Shown here: piece after piece, positions 27,123 through 36,514 of the stretch
How positions within the stretch are numbered: position 1 is the first letter of the stretch
Layout: every line of letters begins with the position of its first letter
Program-made: the position numbers and the translations under genes
Notes under the pieces: model-generated
Databases searched by the model: none
Seen by the model: the letters and a program-made list of their open reading frames with translations, nothing else
What the model was told of the DNA's origin: nothing
Source of the DNA: JAXMHN01 sp964578605
Lineage (GTDB): Bacteria > Verrucomicrobiota > Verrucomicrobiia > Limisphaerales > SIBE01
Length of the DNA: 64,000 nt
Reading direction: 5' to 3'
Assembly: GCA_964578605.1 (NCBI GenBank)
Contig: CAZODO010000001.1
Location: forward strand, 101,371-165,370

Positions 27123-27884
27123 TTAATCACGCAGGCGCCAGAACTTCATATCCGCCACGCCGGGATTGATTTCGTACCGGTTTCGGGCGTTGGTGATATC
27201 CTTGAAGGGGCCATCGACACCGTCGCTCACCTGGAGGACCGAAAGGCCCGTCCACTCGACAACCACTTTGTTCCGGTCACGGCGAATGGAAACCTGGGTG
27301 GGGTCGCCGCCACTGATGATGCGGGAGGCGAAGTTGGCCTTGGGATTGCCGCCCCAGCTGAAAAGCAGCCATTCTTCGCCCGATTTCTGCCAGATATCGT
27401 CGTAGCTCCGCCCGACCGAAGGAACCGGCCGGAAAACCAGCCCGGCGCGATCGCCAATAATGCCGCCCAATCCCCCGAACTGGATCGTCCAGATCAGGTC
27501 GGTGGGGACGGAGATATTGAGGTTGCTGAATTTCTTCGTTTGCCATCCCGGCGAAATGGAAAACTCGCCGCTGTCATAGAGGACGGTTCCAGGCGTGGGA
27601 TTTCCATCCGAGCCCAGCGGGCCGTCGGGCTTGTAAACGCGCAGGCGGGCGGTTTCGTCGCCTACGGGTGTGAAATCGCCGTAATATTCGAATAGGAATT
27701 GCGACATCACTCGGCTGGTGCCGCCCAGGAGCACTTCGTCGCCAAATTCGAAGGCGGTGTTGTAATAGACGTTCGTTCCACCTGTGTCGGAGTTATCGTA
27801 GACAATCTCCGATCGCGCGGTTGCGGTGAATACCAGGATGGCCAACAGGGAGAATAGCCAGCGTGCGGATGAGGAGGGAGGCAT
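27123..27884 (-). CDS. Secreted beta-rich protein with the GP[WYF]...F[YW]R tail
   Basis: The 253-residue protein has a signal peptide (LFSLLAILVFTATARS) followed by a beta-sandwich-like region. The pattern EIVYDNSDTGGTNVYYNT, then EVLLGGTSRVMSQF, RLRVYKPDG, TVLYDSGEFSI and LIWTIQFGG resembles secreted proteins with PEP-CTERM-like or other surface anchors, but no PEP-CTERM helix is present. The final 45 residues (WTGLSVLQVSDGVDGPFKDI to MKFWRLRD) share the tail module found in two other proteins here. No enzymatic motif was recognised. It probably shares a transcript with the sugar kinase gene downstream. Confidence 0.75.
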   Translation of the reverse strand: MPPSSSARWLFSLLAILVFTATARSEIVYDNSDTGGTNVYYNTAFEFGDEVLLGGTSRVMSQFLFEYYGDFTPVGDETARLRVYKPDGPLGSDGNPTPGTVLYDSGEFSISPGWQTKKFSNLNISVPTDLIWTIQFGGLGGIIGDRAGLVFRPVPSVGRSYDDIWQKSGEEWLLFSWGGNPKANFASRIISGGDPTQVSIRRDRNKVVVEWTGLSVLQVSDGVDGPFKDITNARNRYEINPGVADMKFWRLRD

Positions 27885-28231
27885 AACGCTTTATTGACTC
27901 AGGCTTTAACTTATCGTACGGACGCTCGCCGGGCCCCAGCCCGCGGCGATCAGTGCATCGGTCAACTCGAACGCGGATTGTATCGACTTCAAAGGCGGCA
28001 ATCAAAGACTTTCTGCCTCGCACCGACGATTTCTAGTCCCTCGCGGTCTTTTCGGTGGAATACGGGCTTTCTTTCGAGTGGGATCGTTGACTCATTGAGG
28101 CCGCAGGCCTGAAGCAAGAGAGCAATTCCACTGAAAACAGCGAAGAACCTGATTTCGAAGGCGCGCCGACGCGCCGTCACGGCCTTGCCAAACGCCTTGA
28201 CATGAATCCGTCTCCTGCGACACATAGGCCC
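27885..28231. other. 347-bp intergenic region containing one copy of a shared structured element
   Basis: This is the space between divergent secreted-protein genes. Its right part (28080-28175) resembles 42064-42237; see that entry. The left part, 27885-28079, shows nothing I can name. Confidence 0.55.
28080..28175 (+). repeat. Copy B of a dispersed, structure-forming intergenic element
   Basis: Three ordered blocks match the region at 42064-42237. These are CATTGAGGCCGCAGGCCT (28093-28110, AGGCC/GGCCT hairpin with GCA loop), a 21-nt block at 28126-28146 starting TTCCACTGAAAACAGCG that differs at two positions, and a terminal G+C hairpin GGCGCG-CCGA-CGCGCC (28160-28175). The element ends about 26 nt before the first in-frame ATG of the FG-GAP gene. 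Strand is nominal; which strand is transcribed is unknown. Confidence 0.5.
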
Positions 28232-29566
28232 ATGACCAAAGTTCTCTTGGCAAGCGCGATTCTGGCGTCTGCACCCCTGCTGGCGGCAGCCGATGATTAT
28301 ACCCTGCACTCGTTCCGGAAAGTTCAGGTCACAGACAAATTCTGGTCCGAAGGGGCCTATTATGGCGACTTCAACAAAGACGGAGAGATGGACATCGTTT
28401 CCGGGCCGTTCTGGTATGAGGGGCCGGGCTTTGTGAAACGCCACGAGTTCTACCCGGCGACGGCCACCTTTACCCGCAAAGACGCGGAAGGTAAGGACGA
28501 GGTGGTTGCGGGGTACGAAGGTGCGCTGGGCTCGAAAAATGCCTATTCGAACAATTTCGTGACGAGCACAGACGATATCAACGGCGATGGCTGGACGGAT
28601 ATCTTCGTCATCGGGATGCCTGGCGAGGAGTGTTATTGGTATGAAAACCCCAAAGGACGGGAGGGGCACTGGGCGCGTTACGTTGCCATTGCCGTAACCG
28701 ACAACGAATCGCCCATCTTTGCCGATATCGTGGGGGACAGCAAACCCGAGCTGGTCTGCAACTCGAAAGGGTTCTTTGGTTATGCCGCTCCGGATCGTGC
28801 CGACCCGGCCAAGGCCTGGACTTTCCGTCCGATCAGCCCCAACAACAATTATCACAAGTACAATCATGGCCTCGGGGTGGGCGACGTGAATGGGGACGGC
28901 CACAAGGATCTCCTTGAGAAAGACGGCTGGTGGGAGCAACCGGAATCCTTGGCGGGCGACCCTGTTTGGAAGCATCATCCCTATCCGTTTGCCCCGAACA
29001 CCGGCGCCGCGCACCTTTACGCCTATGACATCAATGGCGACGGGCTCAATGACGTCCTCACCAGCCTGAACCCGCATGGGTACGGTTTGGCCTGGTTCGA
29101 ACAGGTCAAAGAGAGCGGGAGTATCACCTTCAAGAAGCACCTGATTCTGAACGAGCGGCCAGACAAGGATACCCGGCCGCAGCCGAACAAGTACGGCGTG
29201 ATTTTCTCCCAGCACCACGCCATCGACATCGCGGACATCGACGGCGATGGGCTCACGGACTTTGTCATCGGCAAACGGTTCTGGGCGCATGGCCCTTCCG
29301 GCGACGACGAACCGAACGCCCCGGCGGTCCTCTATTGGTTCCAGCTTGTGCGCCCCAACAATTCGGCGGAGTTCATCCCCCACCTGATCGACAGCGACTC
29401 GGGCGTCGGAACCCAGGTGGCCGTGGCGGATCTCAATAAAGACCGGTTATTGGATGTGATCGTCGGCAATAAGAAGGGCACGTTCGTCTTCCTGCACGAG
29501 ACCAAGAAGGTCAGCAAGGCCGAGTGGGAAAACGCGCAGCCCAAGCCGGTTGTGGCGGGCAACTGA
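28232..29566 (+). CDS. Secreted FG-GAP/VCBS-repeat beta-propeller protein
   Basis: After a signal peptide (MTKVLLASAILASAPLLAAA) this 444-residue protein contains repeated FG-GAP blades with calcium-binding DxDxDG-like loops: DFNKDGEMDI, DINGDGWTDI, DVNGDGHKDL, DINGDGLNDV, DIDGDGLTDF and DLNKDRLLDV. Between them are WYE and WFEQ strands, typical of propellers in Verrucomicrobiota and Planctomycetota secretomes. Such proteins bind ligands or polymers outside the cell; no catalytic motif is visible. The ATG at 28232 is chosen because the signal peptide begins there; an in-frame ATG at 28202 would add ten residues. A structured element lies just upstream. Confidence 0.82.
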   Translation: MTKVLLASAILASAPLLAAADDYTLHSFRKVQVTDKFWSEGAYYGDFNKDGEMDIVSGPFWYEGPGFVKRHEFYPATATFTRKDAEGKDEVVAGYEGALGSKNAYSNNFVTSTDDINGDGWTDIFVIGMPGEECYWYENPKGREGHWARYVAIAVTDNESPIFADIVGDSKPELVCNSKGFFGYAAPDRADPAKAWTFRPISPNNNYHKYNHGLGVGDVNGDGHKDLLEKDGWWEQPESLAGDPVWKHHPYPFAPNTGAAHLYAYDINGDGLNDVLTSLNPHGYGLAWFEQVKESGSITFKKHLILNERPDKDTRPQPNKYGVIFSQHHAIDIADIDGDGLTDFVIGKRFWAHGPSGDDEPNAPAVLYWFQLVRPNNSAEFIPHLIDSDSGVGTQVAVADLNKDRLLDVIVGNKKGTFVFLHETKKVSKAEWENAQPKPVVAGN

Positions 29567-29591
29567 CAGAATCCAAGATGAAATGTCGCAC

Positions 29592-29618
29592 ACGATGGTG
29601 ACTCTTTGTCACCATCGT
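29592..29618. terminator. Hairpin between convergent genes (probable bidirectional terminator)
   Basis: ACGATGGTGAC (29592-29602), loop TCTTT and GTCACCATCGT (29608-29618) make a perfect 11-bp stem in the 96-bp space between two convergent stop codons. The U-tract is poor on both sides, so the strength of termination is uncertain. Confidence 0.6.
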
Positions 29619-29662
29619 TGCTTGCCGTTGAAAGCCAGTGACTTGAGTGGCCCGGCCGGAGC

Positions 29663-32248
29663 TTAGTCTTCGTCCGGGTCGTCTGCGTGTGGAAACACAA
29701 AAGCGGCTCGGACGGGCGCCGGCGCCGGCTGATCCGGGCCGCGCATGGCACGCCAGATCACTTCGTTAAGCAACAGGTCATCTGCGGCGTCTTCCTTCGA
29801 GAAATCCATCCTGCTGGATGCTTCGTTGCCCCACGCGGTCTTGCCGTTGCGCTCCTCGAGATCGACGGTGACGGGCAGGTGGGTGTAAGGCCGGAGGTCG
29901 GGCTTCGCTTGGAAGGAGTTGAACATGGGCACCGCCGCGGCGTCGAATTGGGACATCGGCTTGAGCCCCAGGATAAGCTCCATTGTGCGCAACATGCTGC
30001 TGGTTGAGTACATGGTCGAGTCCACCGCGCCACGTTTCGCATAGGGGCTAATCGCATAGGCGATCGTGCGGTGGGCATCCACGTGGTCTGCCCCATTTTG
30101 GGCGTCGTCTTCGACCACGAAGATGGCGGTGGTGGGCCAGAATTTCGAGTGGCTGATGGCTTCAACAATCCTCCCGAAGGCGAGATCGTTATCGGCGACC
30201 ATGGCCCTGGGAGTGCGCTTCCCGGCCGTGGTGCCATGGGTATGATCGTTGGGAAGCCGGACGAGTTGCAGACGCGGCATTTGGCCCTCGTTCTCGAACC
30301 GTTTCAGTTCCTCGATAAACCGCTCGGCGCGCTTGATATCCAGGTAATCGAGGTCCCACGGCCGGAACCACTCGTCGAAATGGTCGCGCAGGGAAGCAAC
30401 GCGGCTGGTGGCGGGATGCTCGGGCGTCTGGCCGGCATTCACGAATTCGCCGTAGCTGCGATAGCTGACCCCGGCCTCGGCCGCGCGATCCCAGATATAG
30501 CCGGACGGCGGTTCGGCAATCTTGAACCGGCCTTCGGAAGGGTAGGGGAATTTGCCGCTCTGGTTGTGCCCATAGCTTAACGGCCAGGATTTCTCGACGA
30601 AATCGGTGGCATACGCGCCCACCGTCCATTCGTGGCCGTCGGCACTGACCTCGGCCTCGACATAGAAGTTATCGAGGAGCACGAATTCACGGGCCAGTTG
30701 GTGATGGTTAGGCGTGATTTCCTCCGGAAAAAGGCAAAGCGCCGGGTCGCCGTTGCCCTCGGGCATGTCGCCCAACATTTGGTCGTAGGTTCGGTTCTCC
30801 TTGATGATGTAAATGCAGTGGGTGATCGGGCTGGGGTCTCCCAGTTTCATGGGAACCGGGTTTCCAGCTTGCCCGCGCGTCGCGAGATTGGGATCGGCCT
30901 GGAGCGGACTGCAACGGTACGCATTGGCCGTAGGGTCGCGGAGTTCCGCCTCGAACGCGCTTCTTGAGGGAAGGGGAATCACGCTGAGCGTCCCGTGGAA
31001 CAGGCCGCCGATGTATTCCTCCGTGGTGCCGGGCGGGCGGCGTTTGCCAGGAGCAGGGCCTTGAGGGTTGGCTCTCGAGACGAGCCCTTTGCCGTTGGCG
31101 ACGAGCAGCGTCTTGCCATCCGGTGTGACGCGCACGGATGTGGGATACCATCCCACAGGAATGAACCCGAGCGCGCGGCTCTTTCCCGGCTTGCTCACGT
31201 CGAACACGGCCACGTTGTTGTTGCAGGCGTTGGCGACAAAGAGCACGCGCTCGTCGGGGGTGAGGGCCAGGCTGTTAGGCGTCGAGCCGGGCGGCGATTT
31301 GGGATAGAGGGCGGCAGTGAGCGTCTCGATCGGCTTGCCGCTGTCTGTGTCGATGACGGTGACCGTATTGCGGTTGGCGTTGGCGACGTAAAGGAGTTTG
31401 CCGGACTGGTTCAGGACCATCTCATTGGGGTGATCGCCTGCTTGCCAGTGCGCCTCCACTCGACGCGTCTGGAGATCGATCACCGCAACGCACGCTTCCG
31501 CCCAAAGACTGACATAAAGGCGTTGACGCCGGTCATCCACCCGGCAGGCGTAAGGAAAGGGGTCCCCCGTCTTCGCCTCGTCCAGCAAAGCCTCGTCCCG
31601 TTTGGTCGCTGCGGCCGTGTCCGCATCGGTCGGGGGCACGACCCGCGCGTCAGCAGGCGCCGGTTCGGGGCGCGTCAACGGGAGATGCCACACGTTCGTC
31701 GGGTGCTCTAGTTGGATACCGGTGACCTGATGGCCCCAGACATTCGCGGCATAGAGCATCGTTCCGGTCGGGTCGAGGGCCAGTCCCGCGGGCACGCCGC
31801 GTTCTTTCGGATCCCGCAGCACAAGGCGGCGATGGTCTAACAAGCGGCCTTCTTCAAAGCGAAAGGAGTGAATCGTCTCTGTGCCGGCACCGCTGCAGAA
31901 GAGTTGGCCTCCATCTGTGGAGAACTCGAGGCCATAGAAGCTCTCGTCGAGATTCGTCCGGCAGACGACCTCGAGGCTAGCCAGGTCCACAACAGCCACC
32001 AGATGCTTCCCATACCCGCTATGGAGAATGGCGGCATGGCGCCCGGCGGGGTGCACCGCGATATTCACCGGGAAATCGCCCAGGGAAACCTGCTTGCCGG
32101 CCGGACGCAACGACCATTGGTTCGGCAGGAGCACCGAACCATCCGGGCGCATCCCAGGCCACAACACCTGGTCGCGGGCGGCGTCCGCGGGGAGGTTGTC
32201 AAGACAAAGAGCCAAGCCGGCGGCGAGCGCCAAGAGTATTCTTCTCAT
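29663..32248 (-). CDS. Secreted YVTN-type beta-propeller with C-terminal phosphoesterase-family domain
   Basis: This 861-residue protein starts with a signal peptide (MRRILLALAAGLALCLDNLP). The first half is a seven-bladed-type propeller with repeats such as LLYVANANRNTVTVIDTDSG, VLFVANACNNNVAVFDVS and TLLVANGKGLVSR. The second half resembles the phospholipase C/acid phosphatase (phosphoesterase) family: IYIIKENRTYDQMLGDMPEG, PNHHQLAREFVLLDNFY, VSADGHEWTVGAYATDF, LPNDHTHGT and FVVEDDAQNGADHVDAHR. It probably hydrolyses phosphoesters outside the cytoplasm. The same frame runs on upstream to about 32.87 kb, but that part is antisense to the DUF4038 gene and is excluded. Confidence 0.85.
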   Translation of the reverse strand: MRRILLALAAGLALCLDNLPADAARDQVLWPGMRPDGSVLLPNQWSLRPAGKQVSLGDFPVNIAVHPAGRHAAILHSGYGKHLVAVVDLASLEVVCRTNLDESFYGLEFSTDGGQLFCSGAGTETIHSFRFEEGRLLDHRRLVLRDPKERGVPAGLALDPTGTMLYAANVWGHQVTGIQLEHPTNVWHLPLTRPEPAPADARVVPPTDADTAAATKRDEALLDEAKTGDPFPYACRVDDRRQRLYVSLWAEACVAVIDLQTRRVEAHWQAGDHPNEMVLNQSGKLLYVANANRNTVTVIDTDSGKPIETLTAALYPKSPPGSTPNSLALTPDERVLFVANACNNNVAVFDVSKPGKSRALGFIPVGWYPTSVRVTPDGKTLLVANGKGLVSRANPQGPAPGKRRPPGTTEEYIGGLFHGTLSVIPLPSRSAFEAELRDPTANAYRCSPLQADPNLATRGQAGNPVPMKLGDPSPITHCIYIIKENRTYDQMLGDMPEGNGDPALCLFPEEITPNHHQLAREFVLLDNFYVEAEVSADGHEWTVGAYATDFVEKSWPLSYGHNQSGKFPYPSEGRFKIAEPPSGYIWDRAAEAGVSYRSYGEFVNAGQTPEHPATSRVASLRDHFDEWFRPWDLDYLDIKRAERFIEELKRFENEGQMPRLQLVRLPNDHTHGTTAGKRTPRAMVADNDLAFGRIVEAISHSKFWPTTAIFVVEDDAQNGADHVDAHRTIAYAISPYAKRGAVDSTMYSTSSMLRTMELILGLKPMSQFDAAAVPMFNSFQAKPDLRPYTHLPVTVDLEERNGKTAWGNEASSRMDFSKEDAADDLLLNEVIWRAMRGPDQPAPAPVRAAFVFPHADDPDED

Positions 32249-32319
32249 ACGGAGTGGCGTTGTTATGCCAAACGCGAGCGGGGCGAGTAAAGCAAGGAAC
32301 CTCGGAGTCGCCAAAGGTC

Positions 32320-34023
32320 CTACTCCCTCGTTTGCTTCACAACGTGCAGGAGCCAGTCGCTGATTTCGGGTGTGCCCGGATAGTTCTGTGGGCAGCTCAG
32401 CCGCTGGCACGCGCCGCCTGAGAGGGTTCTTGGGCGCCCGCGTTCGAAGGTGGCCAAGTTGATCCAACTTGCGTCGAATTGATCTTTGGCCGCCGACGAG
32501 CGGAGGTCCAGGCGAAGGGATCCGTTCCAGCGCAGGTAAACAAGATACTCTTCTCCCGGCACGGCCGCGCAGAACGGAGCCGGGTACTCCGTCACCAACT
32601 CCGGATGCGGCTCCAGCTTCCACCAGGGTCTGGATCTCAGGAACCGCGCGATCGAGCCGAGGCTGGCGGCGCCCGGGTAATCGAGCGTGTCGCGTTCGAA
32701 GCCCATCTCCATGGGCCAGGTATCTTCTCCAGCGGGCGCTTCCGGCACATGCGCTTTCCAGACGTGGCCACCCCCGTAGGAATGCCCGGCGGCGCCCGAA
32801 AGAATGGCCGAAAGGGCCCCGAACCGAATGTCCTCGGCCGTGGGATTGCCCTCGATGAATTCGTACCACGGCTCCGTCACCACCGTGGGTTTGGCGGGGA
32901 CGCGGGCGTAATCAGCCGCGATGACCGAAGGGATCATCTCATTGCGCCAGCGGCCGTGACCGACCTGGCTTTGGTTGTAGTTAAGCCAAGGCTCGGCGTG
33001 GAGGACTTCGCCTGTGGACCATTGCGGGGCGCCGTCCCCGCCGTCCCATGCGGGCGGTGTGGGATGCAGCGCGAGGAGCCGCTCGTAAGGATCCAGCCGA
33101 TCGATCATGGCGCCCAGGTCCTTCCAAAACTCGAGCCCGAGCCCACCGTAATTGTAGAGGTTGTACTCGCCGGCAACGGTCCAGATCACGTTGTAAGCCG
33201 AGAGTCGGGCGATAACGTAGCGCCACCAACGCCGGAGGTGCTCCACCCCGATCTGCCGGTCGAGATCGCGTCCGCCCCACCAAGGATGAATCCACACCGT
33301 GATGCCTTTGCTATTGGCGTAACGGATCATCGATTCGACATGCCGGAGATGCTCGAAATCCGGCGTGGTGAACCGGCGATCCAAAAGCGAACTGCGGGCG
33401 CCCCATCCGCGCCCGGCGAAAAAGAGTTGGCCAACGGTAAACCCCTTTTCCGCGCGGTCGTTGGCGAGCTTCTCGAAGCTGGAAAGCTTGACGCCTCGCT
33501 TGGTCCAGTTCCACCACGTGTCGCCAATCCATAGGAACGGTGTGCCGTCCGCATATTCGAAATACCGGCCGGCGCGCGGCCCGGAGTTGCACACGCGGAC
33601 CCAGCCTCGGCGCGCCGGGTTCTGATCCTTCTCCTCGTCGCTCCAAGCCATACTGGTGATGGCTCCGGTCGCGTTATGCAACCCTGGGTCGCGGGACGTG
33701 CTTCGGTAAGTCCACCGGCCCGGGGCGGGCGGAGCGAACCTGGCCTTGAAGGTCTTTCCGCCGTCCCAGAACGCATCGACCGTGTAACGTTGGCCGGCCG
33801 CTTGCCCGTCAGTGCCTTCAAAAGTCACGCGCGCCAGCGCTTCGCCGCTCTCGGGCAGCGATTCGAGATAAGGATGCGCGAGCGACGCCTGGCTTTCCAG
33901 GGTCACTTCGATCGCGTCCCAGGGCCTGGTTTGAACCTCGGCGGCGACAGCGGTGACAGTCAATAGCCCCGCAACGCAAGGGCCGGCAAGGAATCCTCTC
34001 CTCAGCAAATCGACGGCGTTCAT
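32320..34023 (-). CDS. Secreted DUF5060/DUF4038 glycosidase-like protein
   Basis: The 567-residue protein has a signal-like N-terminus. A beta-sandwich DUF5060 domain follows (about 35-120; ARVTFEGTDG, DAFWDGGKTFKARFAPPAPG, WTYRSTSRDPGLH), then a (beta/alpha)-barrel DUF4038 domain (about 150-470; YFEYADGTPFLWIGDTWWNW, KGFTVGQLFF, GITVWIHPWWGG, YNVIWTVAGEYNLYN, KPTVVTEPWYEF). The Glu in VAGEYN and in TEPWYE are the likely catalytic acids. DUF4038 proteins include apiosidases and other glycoside hydrolases, so a role in trimming plant or algal polysaccharide is a reasonable inference. It is divergent from the cytochrome-like gene at 34.1 kb. Confidence 0.85.
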   Translation of the reverse strand: MNAVDLLRRGFLAGPCVAGLLTVTAVAAEVQTRPWDAIEVTLESQASLAHPYLESLPESGEALARVTFEGTDGQAAGQRYTVDAFWDGGKTFKARFAPPAPGRWTYRSTSRDPGLHNATGAITSMAWSDEEKDQNPARRGWVRVCNSGPRAGRYFEYADGTPFLWIGDTWWNWTKRGVKLSSFEKLANDRAEKGFTVGQLFFAGRGWGARSSLLDRRFTTPDFEHLRHVESMIRYANSKGITVWIHPWWGGRDLDRQIGVEHLRRWWRYVIARLSAYNVIWTVAGEYNLYNYGGLGLEFWKDLGAMIDRLDPYERLLALHPTPPAWDGGDGAPQWSTGEVLHAEPWLNYNQSQVGHGRWRNEMIPSVIAADYARVPAKPTVVTEPWYEFIEGNPTAEDIRFGALSAILSGAAGHSYGGGHVWKAHVPEAPAGEDTWPMEMGFERDTLDYPGAASLGSIARFLRSRPWWKLEPHPELVTEYPAPFCAAVPGEEYLVYLRWNGSLRLDLRSSAAKDQFDASWINLATFERGRPRTLSGGACQRLSCPQNYPGTPEISDWLLHVVKQTRE

Positions 34024-34139
34024 AAGCCAAATACTGGCGCCTTCGGACCCCTGCGCGCCAGACCAAATATGCCTGGTGTCGGCGGCTGTCGTGAATGGCG
34101 CTTGCCACTCGGACCTGGGTCTTTAGCATCCGCTCACCC

Positions 34140-36428
34140 ATGAGATTCTGGATGATGGCTTTGTGGTTGGCGGCCGCACCCGCCCTGGTTTCCGCTGAGG
34201 AGATCCTCTATGTGGTTCGGCACCAGTTCCGCCCGGATCACCACAACACCGCCACCTTCTTTCCCAGCGCTCAGCATGAGCATAACGATGGCGCCTTTAC
34301 GCCAGGCGGAGCGCTGAAGGTGATGGATCCGGCCCGTGGCAAGTCGAGAACGCTGCTGGCGACAACGGAAGGCGTGATTCGGGATCCGGAGGTCTTCTTC
34401 GACGGCCGCCGCATCGTCTTTTCAATGCGAAAGAACGCCGCTGATAGCTACCACATTTACGAGATCAACGCGGATGGAACGGGGCTGACGCAACTGACGT
34501 TCGCGAAAGACGTCGATGATATGGACCCGCTCTACCTGGCTGACGGCTGCATTGCGTTCTCGTCCACCCGCGAGCCCAAGTACTGCATGTGCAACCGGCA
34601 CTTGATGGCAAACCTCTTCCGCATGGAGCCGGACGGCGCCAACATTCATCAAATTGGCAAGAGCACGCTTTTCGAAGGGCATGGCTCGCTGATGCCCGAC
34701 GGCCGGATTCTGTACGACCGTTGGGAATACGTGGATCGGAACTTTGGCGACGCGCAATCGCTCTGGACGGTGAATCCCGACGGCACCAGCCATCTCCTTT
34801 ATTGGGGCAATAACACCGCCTCGCCCGGCGCGGTTCTCGATGCGCGCGTGATTCCCGGGACCGACCAGGCCATCGCCATCTTCGGTTCGTGCCACGACCG
34901 GCCGTGGGGCGCCCTGGCCATTATCGACCGCCAACTCGGCATGGACGGCCGCGACCCCGTGGTCCAGATCTGGCCCGCAGACGCCATGAACCTGATCCAG
35001 GAGAAGGGCTGGGAGATCTTCGACGCTTTCACGCGCGTCCCGCTAAAGTATGAAGATCCCTATCCGCTCGATTCCGACCGGTTTCTTTGCGCGCGCATGA
35101 TCGGCAAAGGCGAGCAAATGGGGATTTACCTGCTCGAGCGTTCCGGCAAGGAGACCCTCGTGCACACGGAAGAACCCGGCTGCTTCGATCCGATGCCTCT
35201 GGCGCCTCGGTTCCGGCCTCCGGTGATTCCCTCGCGGAGAGAGTTCACGGGCGATCCGGGGGTGTTTTTCGTTAAAGACGTTTACGTCGGCACGCATATG
35301 CAGGGCGTGGCCCGCGGCTCTGTGAAGGCGCTTCGCGTCGTCGAATCGCCTGAGAAACGCTTTTGGACTCGCCCCGCATGGAACGGGCAAGGCCAGGAGG
35401 CTCCGGCCATGAACTGGCACGATTTCAATAACAAGCGGGTGTTGGGGACCGTCCCTGTCGAAGCGGACGGCTCCGCGTATTTCGAGGTGCCCTCCGGCCG
35501 GTTTGTTTATTTCCAGCTCCTGGATGCGCGCGGAATGGCGGTGCAATCGATGCGCAGTGGCACCCTCGCGCAAGCCGGTGAAATCGCCAGCTGCACCGGG
35601 TGCCACGAGAATCGCCGGCAAGCGCCGCCCACGGGGTTTGGCCTCAGCCTCGCCTTGCGCCGCGAACCGTCTCGCCTTGACGGATGGCACGGCCCGGTGC
35701 GGGACTTCAATTACCTGGTGGAAGTCCAGCCCGTGCTCGACCGGCGATGCGTGAGTTGCCACGATTACGGGACCGAACCGGGCAAGAAGCTCAACCTTGC
35801 TGGCGATCGCGACCTGGTTTTCAACACCTCTTACAACGAACTCTGGCGAAAGAAGTGGATTCGCGCTATCGGTGCCGGACCCGCAGATACGCAGGAGGCC
35901 ATGGCATGGGGCTCCCACGCGAGTCCCTTGGTGAAAAGCCTTCTGTCCAACCCGCGATGCGGCGGGCAACTCAAAGCCGAGGAGTTCGACCGGATCGTGA
36001 CCTGGATTGATCTGAACGCGCCCTATTACCCCTCCTATGCCAGCGCTTACCCGGACAACCTGGCAGGACGTTCGCCGCTGAACGATGCCCAGGTGCAGAA
36101 GCTGGAGCAATTGACCGGCGTGCCGCTCCGTCAGCTGGCGGCGCATTCGAGCAATCGCGGACCCCAAGTGAGCCTTGACCGCCCGGAGTTGAGCCCGTGC
36201 CTTGACGAGCCGGGAATCACCATCTCCAATCGCGTGGCGGCTCTTGAAATCATCCGCCTCGGGCAGACCGCGCTCGCCCAGCGGCCTGAAGCAGACGCTG
36301 CCGGGTTTGAAGCATGCGCCATGGACCAGTGGCGGGAGGCAAAGTACCTGGCAAGAGAGCAGGCCGAACTCGAGAACCGAAACGCCATCGCGGCCGGTTC
36401 TAAACGATTCGACTGGCGCGCCGATTGA
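34140..36428 (+). CDS. Hydrazine-synthase-alpha-like (HZS_alpha) secreted diheme protein
   Basis: After a signal peptide (MRFWMMALWLAAAPALVSAE) this 762-residue protein has a TolB/WD-like propeller half (DPEVFFDGRRIVFSMRK, DMDPLYLADGCIAFSSTREP, GHGSLMPDGRILYDRWEYVD). A C-terminal half carries two c-type heme motifs, C485-T-G-C-H and C537-V-S-C-H. A further Cys-Met-Cys (KYCMCNRH) lies in the propeller. The combination matches the family named after the alpha subunit of anammox hydrazine synthase, many members of which occur outside anammox bacteria. The heme maturation implies a periplasmic location. The reaction is unknown; hydrazine chemistry should not be assumed. ATG 34140 is preferred over 34095. 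Confidence 0.78.
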   Translation: MRFWMMALWLAAAPALVSAEEILYVVRHQFRPDHHNTATFFPSAQHEHNDGAFTPGGALKVMDPARGKSRTLLATTEGVIRDPEVFFDGRRIVFSMRKNAADSYHIYEINADGTGLTQLTFAKDVDDMDPLYLADGCIAFSSTREPKYCMCNRHLMANLFRMEPDGANIHQIGKSTLFEGHGSLMPDGRILYDRWEYVDRNFGDAQSLWTVNPDGTSHLLYWGNNTASPGAVLDARVIPGTDQAIAIFGSCHDRPWGALAIIDRQLGMDGRDPVVQIWPADAMNLIQEKGWEIFDAFTRVPLKYEDPYPLDSDRFLCARMIGKGEQMGIYLLERSGKETLVHTEEPGCFDPMPLAPRFRPPVIPSRREFTGDPGVFFVKDVYVGTHMQGVARGSVKALRVVESPEKRFWTRPAWNGQGQEAPAMNWHDFNNKRVLGTVPVEADGSAYFEVPSGRFVYFQLLDARGMAVQSMRSGTLAQAGEIASCTGCHENRRQAPPTGFGLSLALRREPSRLDGWHGPVRDFNYLVEVQPVLDRRCVSCHDYGTEPGKKLNLAGDRDLVFNTSYNELWRKKWIRAIGAGPADTQEAMAWGSHASPLVKSLLSNPRCGGQLKAEEFDRIVTWIDLNAPYYPSYASAYPDNLAGRSPLNDAQVQKLEQLTGVPLRQLAAHSSNRGPQVSLDRPELSPCLDEPGITISNRVAALEIIRLGQTALAQRPEADAAGFEACAMDQWREAKYLAREQAELENRNAIAAGSKRFDWRAD

Positions 36429-36461
36429 GCAGCCGAGCGTTTCCCTCGTCCTCTGCGGCCG

Positions 36462-36514
36462 GGTTGGCCATCCGCCCGTCCTTGGATCAGTCCGCCTGGC
36501 GGCCCAGGCCAACC
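36462..36514. terminator. Bulged inverted repeat between convergent genes
   Basis: GGTTGGCC (36462-36469) pairs with GGCCAACC (36507-36514) and, further in, CCGCC with GGCGG. The arms fill the space between two convergent stops. There is no U-run, so the terminator call is tentative. Confidence 0.35.

Noticed and set aside
32249..32869. Extension of the YVTN/phosphoesterase frame
   Set aside because: It is antisense to the DUF4038 gene and precedes a clear signal peptide that marks the true start.
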